NCBI RefSeq assembly: GCF_019175385.1
Contig: NC_083346.1
Location: 89,232,543-89,296,542 of the forward strand
Source: Lycium barbarum
Lineage: Eukaryota > Streptophyta > Magnoliopsida > Solanales > Solanaceae
Reading direction: 5' to 3'
DNA: 64,000 nt
Part shown: piece after piece, positions 1 to 12,800 of the stretch
Layout: each line of letters begins with the position of its first letter
How positions within the stretch are numbered: position 1 is the stretch's first letter
The notes under the pieces: model-generated
Told to the model about the DNA's origin: nothing
Databases searched by the model: none
What the model saw: only the letters and a program-made list of their open reading frames with translations
Program-made: the position numbers and the translations under genes

Positions 1-719
1 GAGTTTAAGGTTGATGATTCAACCCGAAAGATCTTGAGACTGGTTTGCAGACGATAGTATCAAGGTTGTCAATGGATGCTTCGTGGTAATGTTAAGCATG
101 ATAGTATGTGGATTATCACAAAATTCTACCCACCTTAAACTTGTGATATGGGAGAGAATCAAGCAGACCATTTTAATTTAGATACAAATATGATTGTTCA
201 AGTGTTACTTGTTCACGTTGCCGAAACCCCAAGGTAAGCTATTCGACCAAGTTCATTATAATTATGGCATCAATTAAATTATCATATCATTGTTAAATTT
301 TAGTTGTTTAAACTTGTCCAGGTATCCCATCAAAGATTGCATTAAAAACGTTTAGGAAACGTATCGTAAAACGATAAGCAAGAGAAAGGGATATCTCGGA
401 CGGAGGCAGTCTTTTGAGATGATTTATGGTATATGGGAGGGCTCTTTCCAGCAGTTTCCGAGGTATACGGCAGCTCTACATAAATTAAATCCGGGTACTA
501 TTGTAGAGAGGAAGCTCGTTGCTGGTAATATTTTCAATTTTGTTTTTTGGACATTCAAACGATGCATTGATGGTTTTGCTCAGTGCTGGCCAGTCATATC
601 CATAGATGGCATACATGTGTATGGGGTATACGATATCAAGCTACTAATTTCAGTAGGGATGTATGCCAATGGGTTGATATTCCCTCTTGCTTTCGCTATT
701 GCCGCTAACGAGAGCAACG
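1..719 (+). pseudogene. MuDR-type (MULE) transposase, 5' part, truncated by window edge
   Basis: This is the upstream half of a decayed Mutator-like transposase gene. From about 73 a frame reads WMLRGNVKHDSMWI, the N-terminal DNA-binding type of region of plant MULE transposases. An intron-like segment with GT and AG ends lies at about 233-321, and YPIKDCIKNV follows it. From 419 an open frame of about 100 residues contains the stretch before and into the DDE catalytic region (PVISIDGIHVYG, where the D fits the first catalytic Asp, and PLAFAIAANESN). The frame is broken by stops and ends where the gypsy element enters at 720; the same gene resumes at 7681. Family assignment is from motif recognition; non-function is seen directly from the stops and the insertion. 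Confidence 0.8.
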
Positions 720-3030
720 TGTTACACCTTGGAAAAGTTCACGTCGTTTGCATTATAAGTAAAATAACACAAGACTGAAGTGGATATGAAGCCCTTTCAA
801 GGTTAAGGAGGATATCCAACAATTTTAAGTATGTACTTTAAGGTTTCGGATTTAAATGAATCGACGGAAGTAAGTTCGTCGAAGATTAGGATTGGTGTCA
901 TGTTTTTGGGAAGATTTCGTGTCATTTGAGGTATACATTGCTTAGTATTACCTTTAGGGAGACTTATATGGCTCCTTATATTGTTAATGAAGTTTTATAT
1001 AAGTACCAAGAAGGTTTCATAAGGATTGGAGGTCAAACGAATCGAAAAGAACGCATTTTCGCGAAAATTGAAGTTTGTGGACCGGTATGCGGTTGCAAAC
1101 TGAGTTTGCTGTGCAGAAAACTAGCCACAAACATGCCATTTTGGCTGGGCTCACTTCCCAACATCGCCCACATGTTGTGGACGTAGTATGCGGCCGCATA
1201 TCAAGTATGTGGTGCCGCATACTCCCCGCAACACGAAGCGGTGGAGCGGTTTTCAACCCTTTTTAATGTCCAAAAGATCCCATTTTTCGTATCCACATCC
1301 CACACTTATCTCCCCACATTATTAGAGAGGTATTAAATGTTCTACAACATTCTAAAACCTTCCACACCATCAAAAGAGAAAATCAAACATCAAAACCCCA
1401 AGATAATTCATGGAAGGCGATTATCCTTGCTTCTACTCAATGTTGTGATGAACTTGGTCTTGGAAGGAGTTGAGTGAGGCGAATTTCTTCTACTAAAAGG
1501 TATGTTCTTAATCTTATTTATATGATTGAGTTGGTTTAAATATTTAGCAAGTATTGAAGAGGAAAGAATCATAGTAGAGAAGTCACAAAGTATTGAATTG
1601 AAGTTGATGGCTATGAGTTGACTTTGAAAGGGGATTTTGGATTGATTTAAGATTAATTTGAATATAATTCCTTGACTACGGTATTTTTGGTATTGTTATG
1701 GTTGTTTGGGAGTTGTTTTGGAAATTGGTGGAAGTAGACAATATAGGGGAAATGCTACCCAAATTCCGCTAGCTTACTAATTACTCTAGTTCGAACTTAA
1801 GAGTGTTTTGAAGACTTAACTCTAAAACGAATCCTCCTGAATGTAGATTTGCGAGCTTAGAAGGAGAACGTTAAGTAGTTAAGTCAAGAAAAAGGTATGT
1901 TAAGGCTAACCCTTTCCTTCTTATGGCATGATCACTTCGATACGAACATACATACAATGTCCTCTATGATGACTCTATTTCTAGAAATGCTAAAGCTTGT
2001 GGTTCTTGAGGTTCATATGATATTGTTGATAGTTGTCCCATAATTTATTGATCCTTCACATATGATTATTGATTTTATTCATTGACGTTGATCTGATCTT
2101 ATGGTAGTTGTTCCTTCAAGGTGAGATATAGCGATGATGATGATGATTCCATAATGGAAAAAAGAGGTTTACCGACCTTACGCCACTGATAGAGTTGTAA
2201 CGTTTTATTTGGGCTCGCATGCATGCTTTATATATGTATGTAGCTATTTTCTCACACCAAGCCGCACTATAGTAGGTCGGGTACGACATGTAGATGTGCA
2301 CATCACTGTAGCGGGTACGTTATGATGTTATCCCGAATGCGGGATGATGATGATAACACCGAGCCTATATGGCCAGGCACGATATTATATATGTATGTAT
2401 GAAAATATTTTTTTTATAAGGCTAAGCATGCATGACATCCGCCTCAAGAGGCATTCAGAAGTACAGATTGATCTCTTTATCTTATGTTATCTTCATATCT
2501 TTATTGTTTTGTTACTCATGCCTTACATACACGGTACATTAGTTGTACTGACATCCTTTTTTTTTGGGACGTTGCGTTCATGCCCACAGGTAGACAGGGA
2601 GACGAACCAGAAGCCTAGGCTACTTTATCAGCGATTGCACAGGAGCGCTCCATTTGTTTCAGAGCTGCAGTTTAGTTGGTATTATTCTTTTGTGTACATA
2701 TATGGGCATGGTGGGATCATGTCCCGTCCTTATGATGTTATGCACTCTATGTAGAGGCTCGTAGACAGATGTATATAGTTAGATGCTCTATAACCTCATC
2801 GGATCATATTTGTATATCATTTTGGCAGCCTTGTCGGCTTGTACATATTGACATAGTTGATGGTGATTAGATTAACGTGCATATATTTATTGAACTCGTG
2901 TCTTTTAAAGTTTATTATATTTATAAGTTAGCCATGTGGCCCACCTAGTTATGATTATGAGATGGATACTAGGAGGTGTTCAGTAGGTCAGCTCCAGTGC
3001 CCGTCGCGGCCCTCCGGTTGGGTCGTGACA
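720..3030 (+). repeat. 5' LTR of gypsy element
   Basis: A 2311-bp repeat with TG and CA ends that matches 5373-7675 along its length. It contains a perfect 14-bp palindrome TATGCGGCCGCATA at 1187-1200, which is degraded in the other copy. The short open frames inside it are not conserved genes. Confidence 0.95.
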
Positions 3031-3034
3031 AAAG

Positions 3035-3046
3035 TGGTATCAGAGC
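3035..3046 (+). other. Primer-binding site (initiator tRNA-Met type)
   Basis: TGGTATCAGAGC lies 4 bases after the 5' LTR. It is the usual plant LTR-retrotransposon primer site complementary to the 3' end of initiator tRNA-Met. Confidence 0.9.
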
Positions 3047-3227
3047 AGTTCTTCCTAGGGTGTGTCTACGAGCCATGTCCAGTAGAGTCTTGTTTAAGGG
3101 TGTGAAGCGTGCCACACTTATAAACAGGAGGCTGCGGGGCATTTAGGAATGATTGACCTTTCTTTCTCATCTTAGATTGTGCGATAGAGCCATGTTATAA
3201 GGGTTTCCTTTTTCCTAACCGTGTGTT

Positions 3228-4398
3228 ATGATTCCAGCGATGCCTGTGAAAAGAAAAGCTACGGCGGCCCAGAAGGGCGAGTCAGTGATAGGTAGAAGGA
3301 CTGAATGCGTACCGCCAAAGATGTGGAGGAGGGCGAGTCTCAGAATGAGGTTCCATCTCGGTCCTCTCATACTCCACTCGCTCCAGAGGAGCATAGAGGA
3401 GCCTCAGCTCCAGCTCCAGCTCCAGCACCCCCAGTTCCTCCATCGGATGCCTCAAGCCACGAGATGAGGGAGGCCATTTAGTAGATGACCCAGTGAGTAG
3501 CCACTCATGCCCAGCGGCAGGGTACAGGTCATGGTGATAGAGCTGTCAGCAGCAGACTTCGTGATTTCATCAACTTAGACCCTCCAAAATTCTTTGAGTC
3601 AAAACCTGACGAGGACTCGCAAAACATCATAGATGAGATGATGAGGACATTGCGGGTAATGCATGCTTCAGATGTTGAGTCAGTAGAGTTGGCCTCTTAT
3701 AGATTGCGAGATATGGATGTTCATTGGTATAGTACCTGGGGTTTTCTAGAGGGATAAATGCACCTCCACATGTATGGCAGGAGTTTGTAGATGCTTTTCT
3801 CCAACACTATTTGCCGCCACAGGTTCGACGGGCCAGAGCTGATAGGTTTCTGAACCTTAGACAGGGGAACATGAGTGCCCGAGAGTATAGCCTTCGATTT
3901 AATTCTTTGGCTAGGTATGCTGCAGATATGGTAGCTGATATGGGAGATCGTGTCCACCGGTTTGTGAGTGGTTTAGGGCCACATTTGATTAATGATTTTT
4001 TGACGGCCTCACCTCAGGAAGGTATAGATATTTCTCGCATTCAGGCCCATGCCCAAAATTTGGAAGAGCAACAGCAACAACGGAGGAGTAAGCGTGAGTA
4101 TGATAGGGGTTATAGTAAGAAGGACAGATCCTCAGGTGTTGTTAGTGCGTTCAGAAGGGGTCAGAGGCAGCAGTATTCTAGGAACTTGGGCTATTCAATA
4201 GCTATTGCAGGCAGGAGATTTGATCGACCTATTTATTCTGGATCAAGTCAGAGTTCCAGAGCCTCGGGTTCCCATTGTAAGAGTGATTCAGGCCAGATGA
4301 GGCCACCTTTACCACGATGTACTTAGTGTGGTAAGTTACATACTGGACAGTGCCGTTTAGGTTCAGATTCTTGTTATGCATATGGTCAGCAGGCCATA
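3228..4398 (+). pseudogene. gag remnant of gypsy element
   Basis: Open frame fragments from the ATG at 3228 include a capsid-like stretch at 3811-4326 (motifs FLNLRQGNMSAREYSLRFNS and ARYA) typical of plant chromovirus Gag, which packages the element RNA. It ends in a decayed zinc knuckle around 4319-4400, where one stop codon precedes CGKLHTGQC. Stops and frame changes lie at about 3467-3811 and 4324. It is not functional. Confidence 0.85.
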
Positions 4399-4413
4399 TG
4401 ATGTGTGACTGTC

Positions 4414-5150
4414 CCTTCCAGGGCATGTGTGTTAGACTTTGGAGGTAGTTGGGATGATCACTTACCGCTTATTGAGTTTGCCTATAATAATAGTTATCAT
4501 TCCAGTATCCAGATGGCCCCGTATGAGGCTTTATATGGGCGAAAGTGTAGATCACCGATTGGATGGTTCGAAATAGGGGAGACCAAATTAATAGGACCAG
4601 ATTTGATCCAACAAGCGGTGGAGAAGGTCAAGTTTATTTAGGATCGATTATTGACAGCCCAAAGTTGTCAGAAGTCTTATGCAAACAATCACCGACGAGA
4701 CCTATAATTCCAAGTTGATGACTGGGTATTCTTAGAGGGGTCACCGATGAGAGACGTCATGAGATTTGATAAAAAGGGTAAGCTTAGTCCTCGGTACATT
4801 GGGCCTTACAAGGTTGTACAAAAAGTGGGCCAGGTAGCTTATGAATTAGACCTACCTTCACACTTGGAGTTAGTCCATCCGGTTTTCCATGTATCAATGC
4901 TTCGCAAGTGTATTGGACATCCTTCCAGAGTTGTACCCATTGATGATGTCCAGGTTACTGAGCAATTATCTTATGAAGAGGTTCCATTGTTATCCTAGAT
5001 AGGTAGGTTCGGAGATTGAGGACTAAGGATGTAGTTTCGGTCAAAGTTTTATGGAGAAACAGTAATAAAGAAGAAATGACTTGGGAAGCTGAAAAATATA
5101 TGAAGCCCAGGTATCCACATTTGTTTCCACTCCCAAGAGAGGTTCAGACA
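4414..5150 (+). pseudogene. Integrase C-terminus and chromodomain remnant
   Basis: The frame at 4405-4641 enters integrase at FGGSWDDHLPLIEFAYNN, normally the last third of the protein. 4747-4998 carries the C-terminal IN domain ending [11 protein letters not shown]. The following 4971-5130 segment, with a frame change, fits the Tekay-type chromodomain (VLWRN..KEEMTWEAE), which in this lineage directs insertion. All catalytic integrase residues are absent because of the upstream deletion. Confidence 0.85.
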
Positions 5151-5360
5151 GAGACACCATTGTCTTCAGGTGCGTAATACTTTCTTTTTATGATTTATTG
5201 GTCGTGTGGGACCATTATTATTACTGTTGTTCTGGTCCTGTGAGGCGTTGTGTACTTTGAGTTGTTGTGACAGGATGGTAGTGGCATATTTACAGGGGAA
5301 ACTCTGCCGAATTTTTTGTAGAATCCCTAAGAGTCTAACATTCGAGGACGAATGTTCTTA

Positions 5361-5372
5361 AGGGGGGAAAGA
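5361..5372 (+). other. Polypurine tract
   Basis: AGGGGGGAAAGA lies immediately before the 3' LTR, as expected for plus-strand priming. Upstream is the GAGGACGAAT sequence common just before plant gypsy polypurine tracts. Confidence 0.85.
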
Positions 5373-7675
5373 TGTTACACCTTGGAAAATTTCGCGTCGT
5401 TTGCATTATAAGTAAACTAATGCAAGCCTAAAGTGGATATGAAGACCTTACAAGTTTAAGGAGGATATCCAACAATTTTAAGTATGTACCTTAAGGTTTC
5501 GGAGTTAAATGAATCGGCGGGAGTAAGTTTGTTGAAGGTTAGGATTGGTGTCATATTTTTAGGAAGACTTCGTGTCATTTGAGATATACATTGCTTATAA
5601 TTACCTTGAGGGGGATTTATAGGGATCCTTATATGGTTAATGAAGTTTTATACAAGTGACAAGAAGGTTTCATAAGGATTGGAGGTCAAACGAATAGAAA
5701 AGAACGCATTTTCGCCAAAATTGGAGTTAGAGGACCATTATGTGGCCGCAAACTGAGTTTGTTGTGCAGAAAACTAGCCAAAAACTTGCCATTTTGGATG
5801 GTCTCACTTCCCAACATCACCCCCATTTTGTGGAGGGAGTACGCGGCCCCATATCAAGTTTGTGGTGCCGCATACTCCCCGCAAAACGGAGTGGTGGGGC
5901 GGTTTTCAACACTTTTTAATGTCCAAAAGATCCCATTTTTCATATCCACCTCCCACACTTATCTCCCCACATTATTAGAGAGGTCTTAAATGTTCTACAA
6001 CATTCCAAAACCTTCCACACCATCAAAAGAGAAGATCAAACATCAAAATCCCAAGATAATTCATAGAAGGCGATTATCCTTGCTTCTACTCAATGTTGTG
6101 ATGAACTTGGTCTTGGAAGGAGTTGAGTGAGGCGAAGTTCTTCTACTAAAAGGTATGTTATTCATCTTATTTATATGATTGAGTTGGTTTAAAGATTTAG
6201 CAAGTCTTGAAGAGGAAAGAATCATAGTAGAGAAGTCACAAAGTATTGAATTGAAGTTGATGGCTATGAGTTGAATTTGAAAGGGGATTTTGGATTTATT
6301 TAAGATTAATTTGAATATAATTCCTTGACTATGGTATGTTGGTATTTCTAGGGTTGTTTGGGAGTTGTTTTGGAAATTGGTGGAAATAGACAATATAGGG
6401 GAAGTGCTGCCCAAATTCCGCTAGCTTACTAATTACTCTAGTTCGAACTTAAGAGTGTTTTCAAGACATAATTCTAGAACGAATCCTCTTGAATGTAGAT
6501 TTACGAGCTTGGGAAGAGAACGTTAAGTAGTTAAGGAGATGAAAAGGTATGTTAAGGCTAACCCTTTCCTTCTTATGGCATGATCACTTCTATACGAACA
6601 TACATACAATGTCCTCTATGATGACTCTATTTCTAGAAATGCTAAAGCTTGTGGTTCTTGAGGTTCATATGATATTGTTGATAGTTGTCCCATAATTTAT
6701 TGATCCTTCTCATATGATTATTGATTTTATTCATTAATGTTGATCTCATCTTATGGTAGTTGCTCCTTCAAGGTGAGATATAGCGATGATGATGATGATT
6801 CCATAATGGAAATCGGAGGTTTACCAACCTTACGTCACTCCGATAGAGTTGTAATGTTTTATTTGGGCTCTCATGCATGCTTTATATATGTATGTAGGTT
6901 TTTTCTCTCACCGAGCCGCACTATAGTCTGCCAGGTATGGCACGTAGATGTGCACACCACTGCATTGGGTACATTATGATTTACCCCGGATGCGGGATGA
7001 TGATGATAACACCAAGCCTATATGGCCGGGCACGGTATTATATATGTACGTATGAAAATATTTTTTTTAAAGACTAAGCATGCATGACATCCGCCTCAAG
7101 AGGCATTCTGAGGTACAAATTGATCTCTTTATCTTATGCTATCTTCATATCTTTATTGTTTTGTTACTCATGCCTTACATACTCGGTACATTATTAGTAC
7201 TGACGTCCTTTTGTTTGGGGACGTTGCGCTCATGCCCGCAGGGAGACAGACCAGACCCCCAGGCTGCTTCCTCAGTGATTGCACAGGAGCACTCCATTTG
7301 TTTTGGAGCTGTGGTTTAGTTGGTATTATTCTTTTGTGTATATATATGAGCATGGCGGGGTCCTGTCCCGTCCTTATGATGTTATACACTCTATGTAGAG
7401 GCTTGTAGACAGATATATATAGTTAGATGCTCTATAACCTCATCGGGTCATATTTGTATATCATTTTGGCAACCTTGTCGGCTTGTGCATATTGACATAG
7501 TTGATGGTGATTATATTGACGTGCATATATTTATTGAACTCGTGTCTCTTAAAGTTTATGATATTTATGAGTTAGCCATGTGACCCACCTAGTTATGATT
7601 ATGAGATGGATGCTAAGAAATGCTCGGTAGGTCAGCTCCGGGTGCCCGTCGCGGCTCTCCGGTTGGGTCGTGACA
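5373..7675 (+). repeat. 3' LTR of gypsy element
   Basis: A 2303-bp copy of 720-3030 with TG and CA ends, followed at once by the CAACG target duplication. Confidence 0.95.
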
Positions 7676-7680
7676 CAACG

Positions 7681-8766
7681 GCACATGGGGATGTTTTTGA
7701 CACATTTGAGGCGATATGTTATTAAGGATCGTATGGGCATATGCGTGCTATCTGATCGACATCAAGACATTATACAGTATGTCTAATTTGTCGGGGTGGC
7801 AGCCTCCCTTCGCTTACCATTGCTTTTGTTCAAGGCACATAAAGGCAAATTTCCAAACAAAATTTAGAAACGGCAGACTAAACAAATTGATGTGGGTGGC
7901 TGCAATGGAGCATCAACAAAAAAAGTTTCTTATACGGATGGAAATGATCAAGATAGTGAATCCAATAGTATATAATTAGTTGAAGGATATCGACGTTGAG
8001 AAATGGACATTACATGCAGATGGAGGCAGGAGATGGGGGATGCTAACAACAAACAGCTCGGAGTCATTCAATGGTTTGCTAAAATGTGCTTGGGGACTAC
8101 CCGTTACTGCAATGGTGAGATGACTTTCAAGCAAGTTGTGGAGCAGTTTGCCACTAGAACAAGACATGCCAGAGCCATATTAGCGGATAGTGGGAAATTG
8201 ATGCTAAAACCTGCACAAATGTTCGACCATTATAGGGAAAAATGTAAGCTACACCAGATGGTAGAGTATAACTATGTTGAACGTGTGTATGAAGTCCAGA
8301 CAGGTTATTACCAAGGTCATGGAGAAAACCTTCATACCGTTTACGAGAGAACGAGAACGTGTAGTTTTGATAAGTGGCAGTCATACCACATGTCGTGTTC
8401 TCATGCCATCAAGTGTTTCGAGGCAATGGAGAAACGGTATCCACTTATGTGGCATCCGAATACAACGTCAAAAATTATCTTAAAGCATATGCCAGAGGTT
8501 TCTGCCCACTTCGTGACCAATCTTATTGGTCAAACGAGTCATTTTCAATGATTGCTAACAAGGAGCATATCCGTAAAATTCATCTTAACACACGAACTCG
8601 GATTCCCAATCAAATGGATGTTCCGAATAGAACATACTCTCGAAGGTGCTCGACGTGTAAAGAGTTTGGCCATGATAAGCATTTGTGTCATCTACAGGGT
8701 CGTAGTGGTGCAAGTACCTCTGGTGATGGAAAAACCTCTCGTAGTGGAAGAGCCTCTCGTCGTTGA
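7681..8766 (+). pseudogene. MuDR-type (MULE) transposase, 3' part
   Basis: Continues the transposase of 1-719 after removal of the gypsy element. Visible in order: the second catalytic region (MGICVLSDRHQDII, one base out of frame with its neighbours), GWQPPFAYHCFCSRHIKANFQ, RWGMLTTNSSESFN, a SWIM-type zinc finger (KWQSYHMSCSHAIKCF at about 8370-8420), and a C-terminal CX2CX4HX4C knuckle (CSTCKEFGHDKHLC) before the TGA at 8764-8766. At least three frame changes and several stops make it a pseudogene. The left end of the element lies outside the window. Confidence 0.85.
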
Positions 8767-8773
8767 ACATTGT

Positions 8774-8867
8774 CTTGAATTATGAATGTATTTTAATCCT
8801 TCTTGATGTATTGGAATTGCCTTGAATTATCAATGTATTTTAATTCTTCTTAATGTATTCGAATTGT
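8774..8867 (+). repeat. Two tandem 47-bp units after the transposase stop
   Basis: The unit beginning CTTGAATTAT at 8774 is repeated at 8821 with a few mismatches. It lies directly behind the transposase stop codon, so it was probably its 3' untranslated region. Confidence 0.8.
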
Positions 8868-9821
8868 CTTCAAATATAAATGGCAAAAAAAAATTATAAA
8901 AAAAAAACTCAAAAAAAATATTGACATATTATTAATAATGTAATATCTTGACTAAATAATAAAACGCCTAAATCAAAACCTTATAAAATAAAACACTTAA
9001 ACCTAAAGATAACAAATTTCCAAACAAACAAAACTCATTTCAAGACACTTTACAACCCCTACAACGACGATCCAAACGTTTACGTATACTTAATGTATTG
9101 AGCCTATATTATTGTTCGCACAAAAAGATATCAAGTTTTATATAAAATATTAATATTCCGACATTTTGAAACACGACTAATCTTTGTTCAAAGTATGAAA
9201 AAAAGGCAAAATTTCAAAACTTTAAAATTACACGTGTTGGGAAAAATATATAAGTACCTTTTAGTGCGCACTAGGACTTAACTGTAACATTACAGTTTAG
9301 TCCTATTGCACACTAAATTAGTCCGCAAAAGGTACTTTGGTCACTTTTTTTATGGGTTATTTTAGTTCCTAAACCCACTTTTTGGGTCATTTAAGTTCCG
9401 GACTCGCTGTAATTACATATGTTTACCCCGTTAAAACGGCTTAAGAAGCAGAATGACTAATGAATAGCATATGTACACTACTAATAGATTTAACAAATGT
9501 TCAATCAGACCACTGTACATGAGGGTGGCTAGACTTAAGCCTCCACCCTCGGGAAATTTCAAGATCTTTATAGTAAAAAAAGACCTAATGGGATCTTAGT
9601 TACACATGGAAATGACACATTTTCTCAAAATTGCGAGGGAGAGGAACTATGAGACTCAACTGTTGATTAAAAGAACCGAATTATACATGACCTTTGTGCT
9701 CTTTTTACAGATCAATACATGCATTCAACACCTATCAACGACCACATATTCCTCATTTTCAACATCAGATACTCAAGGAAGCTAAGGATAGAACGTGTAA
9801 GAGAAGAACGATGACCAGATG
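8868..9821. other. AT-rich non-coding stretch between MULE and receptor kinase
   Basis: No coding region is recognised. It probably holds the right end of the MULE and, near 9600-9821, the 3' flank of the receptor kinase on the minus strand. The one clear structure is the inverted repeat at 9252-9337. Confidence 0.6.
9252..9337. repeat. Near-perfect foldback (about 86 bp)
   Basis: The left arm begins AAGTACCTTTTAGTGCGCAC and the right arm ends GTCCGCAAAAGGTACTT. The inner parts CTAGGACTTAACTGTAA and TTACAGTTTAGTCCTA also pair. The right arm has an extra insertion (ATTA). It could be a small MITE or part of the MULE terminal inverted repeat; the sequence alone does not decide. Confidence 0.7.
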
Positions 9822-12800
9822 TCATCTAGGTCCTGAAAGCTCCATTGCTTCAACTACTAGTGACGATTCTTCTATATAATCAGAATATCTTTTCGGTGTA
9901 TTTTCAGAGGTTCTATACCTTGGAGTCTCGACTTTTTGTTGTGAAGCCTCCCATTTTTCAGCTAATCCATCGCCCTCCAACATCCTTAATACTTCGGACA
10001 TCTTTGGGCGATAAGTTGGATTGAATTGGGTACAGAGAAGGGCAACTTGAACCATCTCTTCAAGTTCAATCCGATCAAAGTTGTTCCTTAAATCTTTGTC
10101 CACCATAAGGCTCAGCTTTTTCTCTACATGAAGCTTCTTTACCTGCATTAAATTAGCGGTAAATTTAAAAAGGGAATCCAATAACAGCATGCTTAACAAT
10201 GCACTAACAAGATTCAATGTTCAAACCAGTAAACAAAATTAAAATGATAGCCCGTATTACAGTAGCTACACTTTCAACAAAATCTTTTTATGGCATTCTG
10301 CAAATTTTTAGCCAAAAAGTCCTTTATCTATGGGAGTAGGTCTATTTTGGTTCTTTGAATATAACCTTTGAGCATCTTTTGGCCTTTAAGTTTGTTAAAG
10401 TGAACACCTTTGCTCCAACTAACAGAATAGACTTAAAATCTAACGATGACAACCAAAAAACACGAGAAAAACTGACCTAAAAAGATTGACCAACTTTTGA
10501 ACCAACCTAGTCGGTCGGTTTGATCCCAATTTTTTTTTAAAAAAAATAAAACCGACTGAGCTTGGTCGTTTTTTTTTTTAGCCAAGAACCAGGAAAATAA
10601 AAAACCGACTGAGCTCGATTTCACAGTACGTTTTTTGGCACACATACAAGAGAGACGGGGAACGCACCCAATCAAGCATAACACCTTTCTGATTGGCCCC
10701 TCGTCCAAAGTCTACAGCCTTCTGACCTGTAATTAGTTCAAGAAGCAAGATTCCAAACCCGAACACATCAGTCTTCTCAGACGATTGACCGGTTGACAAA
10801 TATTCTGGAGCAATGTGGCCAACTGTGCCCCTAACAGCAGTCGTTACATGAGAATCACGGTGATCCAAGAGCTTCGCCAACCCAAAATCTCCAACAACTG
10901 CTTCAAATTCCTCATCCAACAGAATGTTGGCTGCTTTGACATCACGATGGATAATTTTGGGGTCACACTGCTCATGCAAATATACTAGCCCTCTTGCTGT
11001 ACCTAATGCTATTCCTTTCCGCCTTGACCAGTCCAAAACTGGGCTTCCATGGATGTGATCTGCAAAATTGGGAACCACAAAAGACATGGTTAGTATAAGG
11101 CAATGTCTGCCATCATTTCTTCAAAATGATGCAAAATCCACTTAGAAAGCTAAAAAAAAGAAGCTGATAGCTCTGTGAAAAAGCACAATGGGCACAGCTT
11201 GGAATTTTAGCGCAATAAGAAGATAAAGAAAAAAAAAAAAAAAAAACTACATCACTGTGGTAGCTGAAGAAGAAGAAGTCACAAGATTCATTCTTATAAG
11301 ATAATACTTTATTCTGTTAAGCTCACTTTCTTTAATAGCAAATTGTGCAGCTTTAAGAGAGTAGTTTCAGTTTAACTTCCAGAAATCAAGCAAACTGAAT
11401 CAGTGAGGTGTTACCAAGCACCTAAAAGTGCAAAAGAATGGCAACCGCAATTGAAACTAGTTAAACAAAGACCTTCCCAAGAATGTCCAACTTCACAAAA
11501 CATAGATGTTGGAGTAATGATCTGAAGCTAGCAGGCAAAGCAATTATTCACTAACAAAACATGCAGACCAAGAAGCTGACCTTTTAATCGTGCAGCTACA
11601 CTTCCATTTGGCATATAGGGGTAAACAAGAAGCCGTTCACTTTCAGTTGAACAAAAACCCCAAAGACGGAGAAGATTTCGATGGACAGCCAAACTAATCA
11701 ACTCGACTTCTGTCTGAAATTGGATTTCACCACCAACAGCATTGTAGTCCTTCAATCTTTTGACAGCCACAATAGTTCCATTATTTAAACGGCCCTTGTA
11801 CACAACTCCAAATCCTCCGCTCCCCAAAATATTTTTTGAGTTGAAATGATCAGTTGCAGTCCGCAGTTCCTTAAAGGCATACCTTTTCAAGTGACCCAAG
11901 CATACCTCTGGATCATATTGCTCTGCAGTTGAGAAATCATTGCTCAGATACAGCTATAGTGGATAGCTGGAGATAGGGGCGAAAAATATGAATGCTCAAG
12001 GAAAGTGATGAAATAGAATAGTAGTACTGGGGAAAAGATGTATCAAACTTTTGGACTATAATGTGCCCATAAAGATAAGGATTGTAGTCCCAATCTTTTG
12101 GTATTGACAGGTAGTAACTAATAAAGAGAAGGATTGTACTAAGTCCAAATTTGAAGAAACATTGACCAGTATTTTCACAGTAGGGAGGGCTGTGTAATTT
12201 GCTAAATATGAGAATTAACTGGCCTTCAACATATTCTCGACCTAGGTAAATGTAGAAGTGCTGTTAAACATCTACTACTTGCAAATTTGGGTCTTACAAA
12301 ATACTAGACTAATAAATTTACAATCAAATGTCAATGTAAACCTTCTCCATTACAGTTTATCTGAAAGATGTATATTAAGAAACTAAAACGCCCATGCTTG
12401 AAAAAGTAATTAAGTGATGACAAATCTACGGAGCTAATACATCCAAGAAGATACGTGCATAACCAAATGAATCAGTAATACAAACTAAAAAGAAAAGAAG
12501 TTGAATTATCTTAGATGTATATAAAGCAAAAGAAAATAAGCTAACCATTGACATCAAAGAAGATCTGCTTATTATGCCGGTAGCGCCACCAAAGAACGAG
12601 TGCTATAACTATTATAACCAAGAAAGCAGCACCAAAACTTGCTCCAAAAGCAACAGCCACATGATGGCTTTTACTTCCTGCTCTTTGATCTATGAAATTG
12701 AAGAAAACAGAAAACACAATTTCTTAAGTTTTATTATTTTCCACTTTTAAATGAAAGGAACAGGAGGTGAATGGAAGTGATGTAATACAGACCTCCTAAA

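Larger units (their letters stand above)
720..7675 (+). mobile_element. Ty3/gypsy chromovirus (Tekay/Del-like), internally deleted
   Basis: An LTR retrotransposon bounded to the base. It starts TGTTACACC and ends GTCGTGACA, and is flanked by the perfect 5-bp duplication CAACG at 715-719 and 7676-7680. It has two LTRs, a tRNA-Met type primer site, a decayed gag, the C-terminal part of integrase with a chromodomain, and a polypurine tract. Protease, reverse transcriptase, RNase H and the integrase core are missing: the gag zinc knuckle runs directly into late integrase at about 4400-4420. The LTRs have clearly diverged (about nine mismatches in their first 80 bases), so the insertion is not recent. 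It lies inside the MULE transposase reading frame. Confidence 0.95.

Noticed and set aside
7549..7740. Open frames across the gypsy 3' LTR end
   Set aside because: They span the LTR and transposase junction and so cannot be an ancestral gene.
9822..10217. Separate kinase-tail gene starting upstream of 10142
   Set aside because: The residues before VKKLH come from the intron. A clean splice acceptor at 10143-10145 joins the true coding part to the exon ending at 10668.
10433..11087. A short separate kinase protein ending in intron sequence
   Set aside because: The frame reads through the GT donor at 10667-10666; with splicing, LDW joins VKKLH and the full 626-aa protein results.
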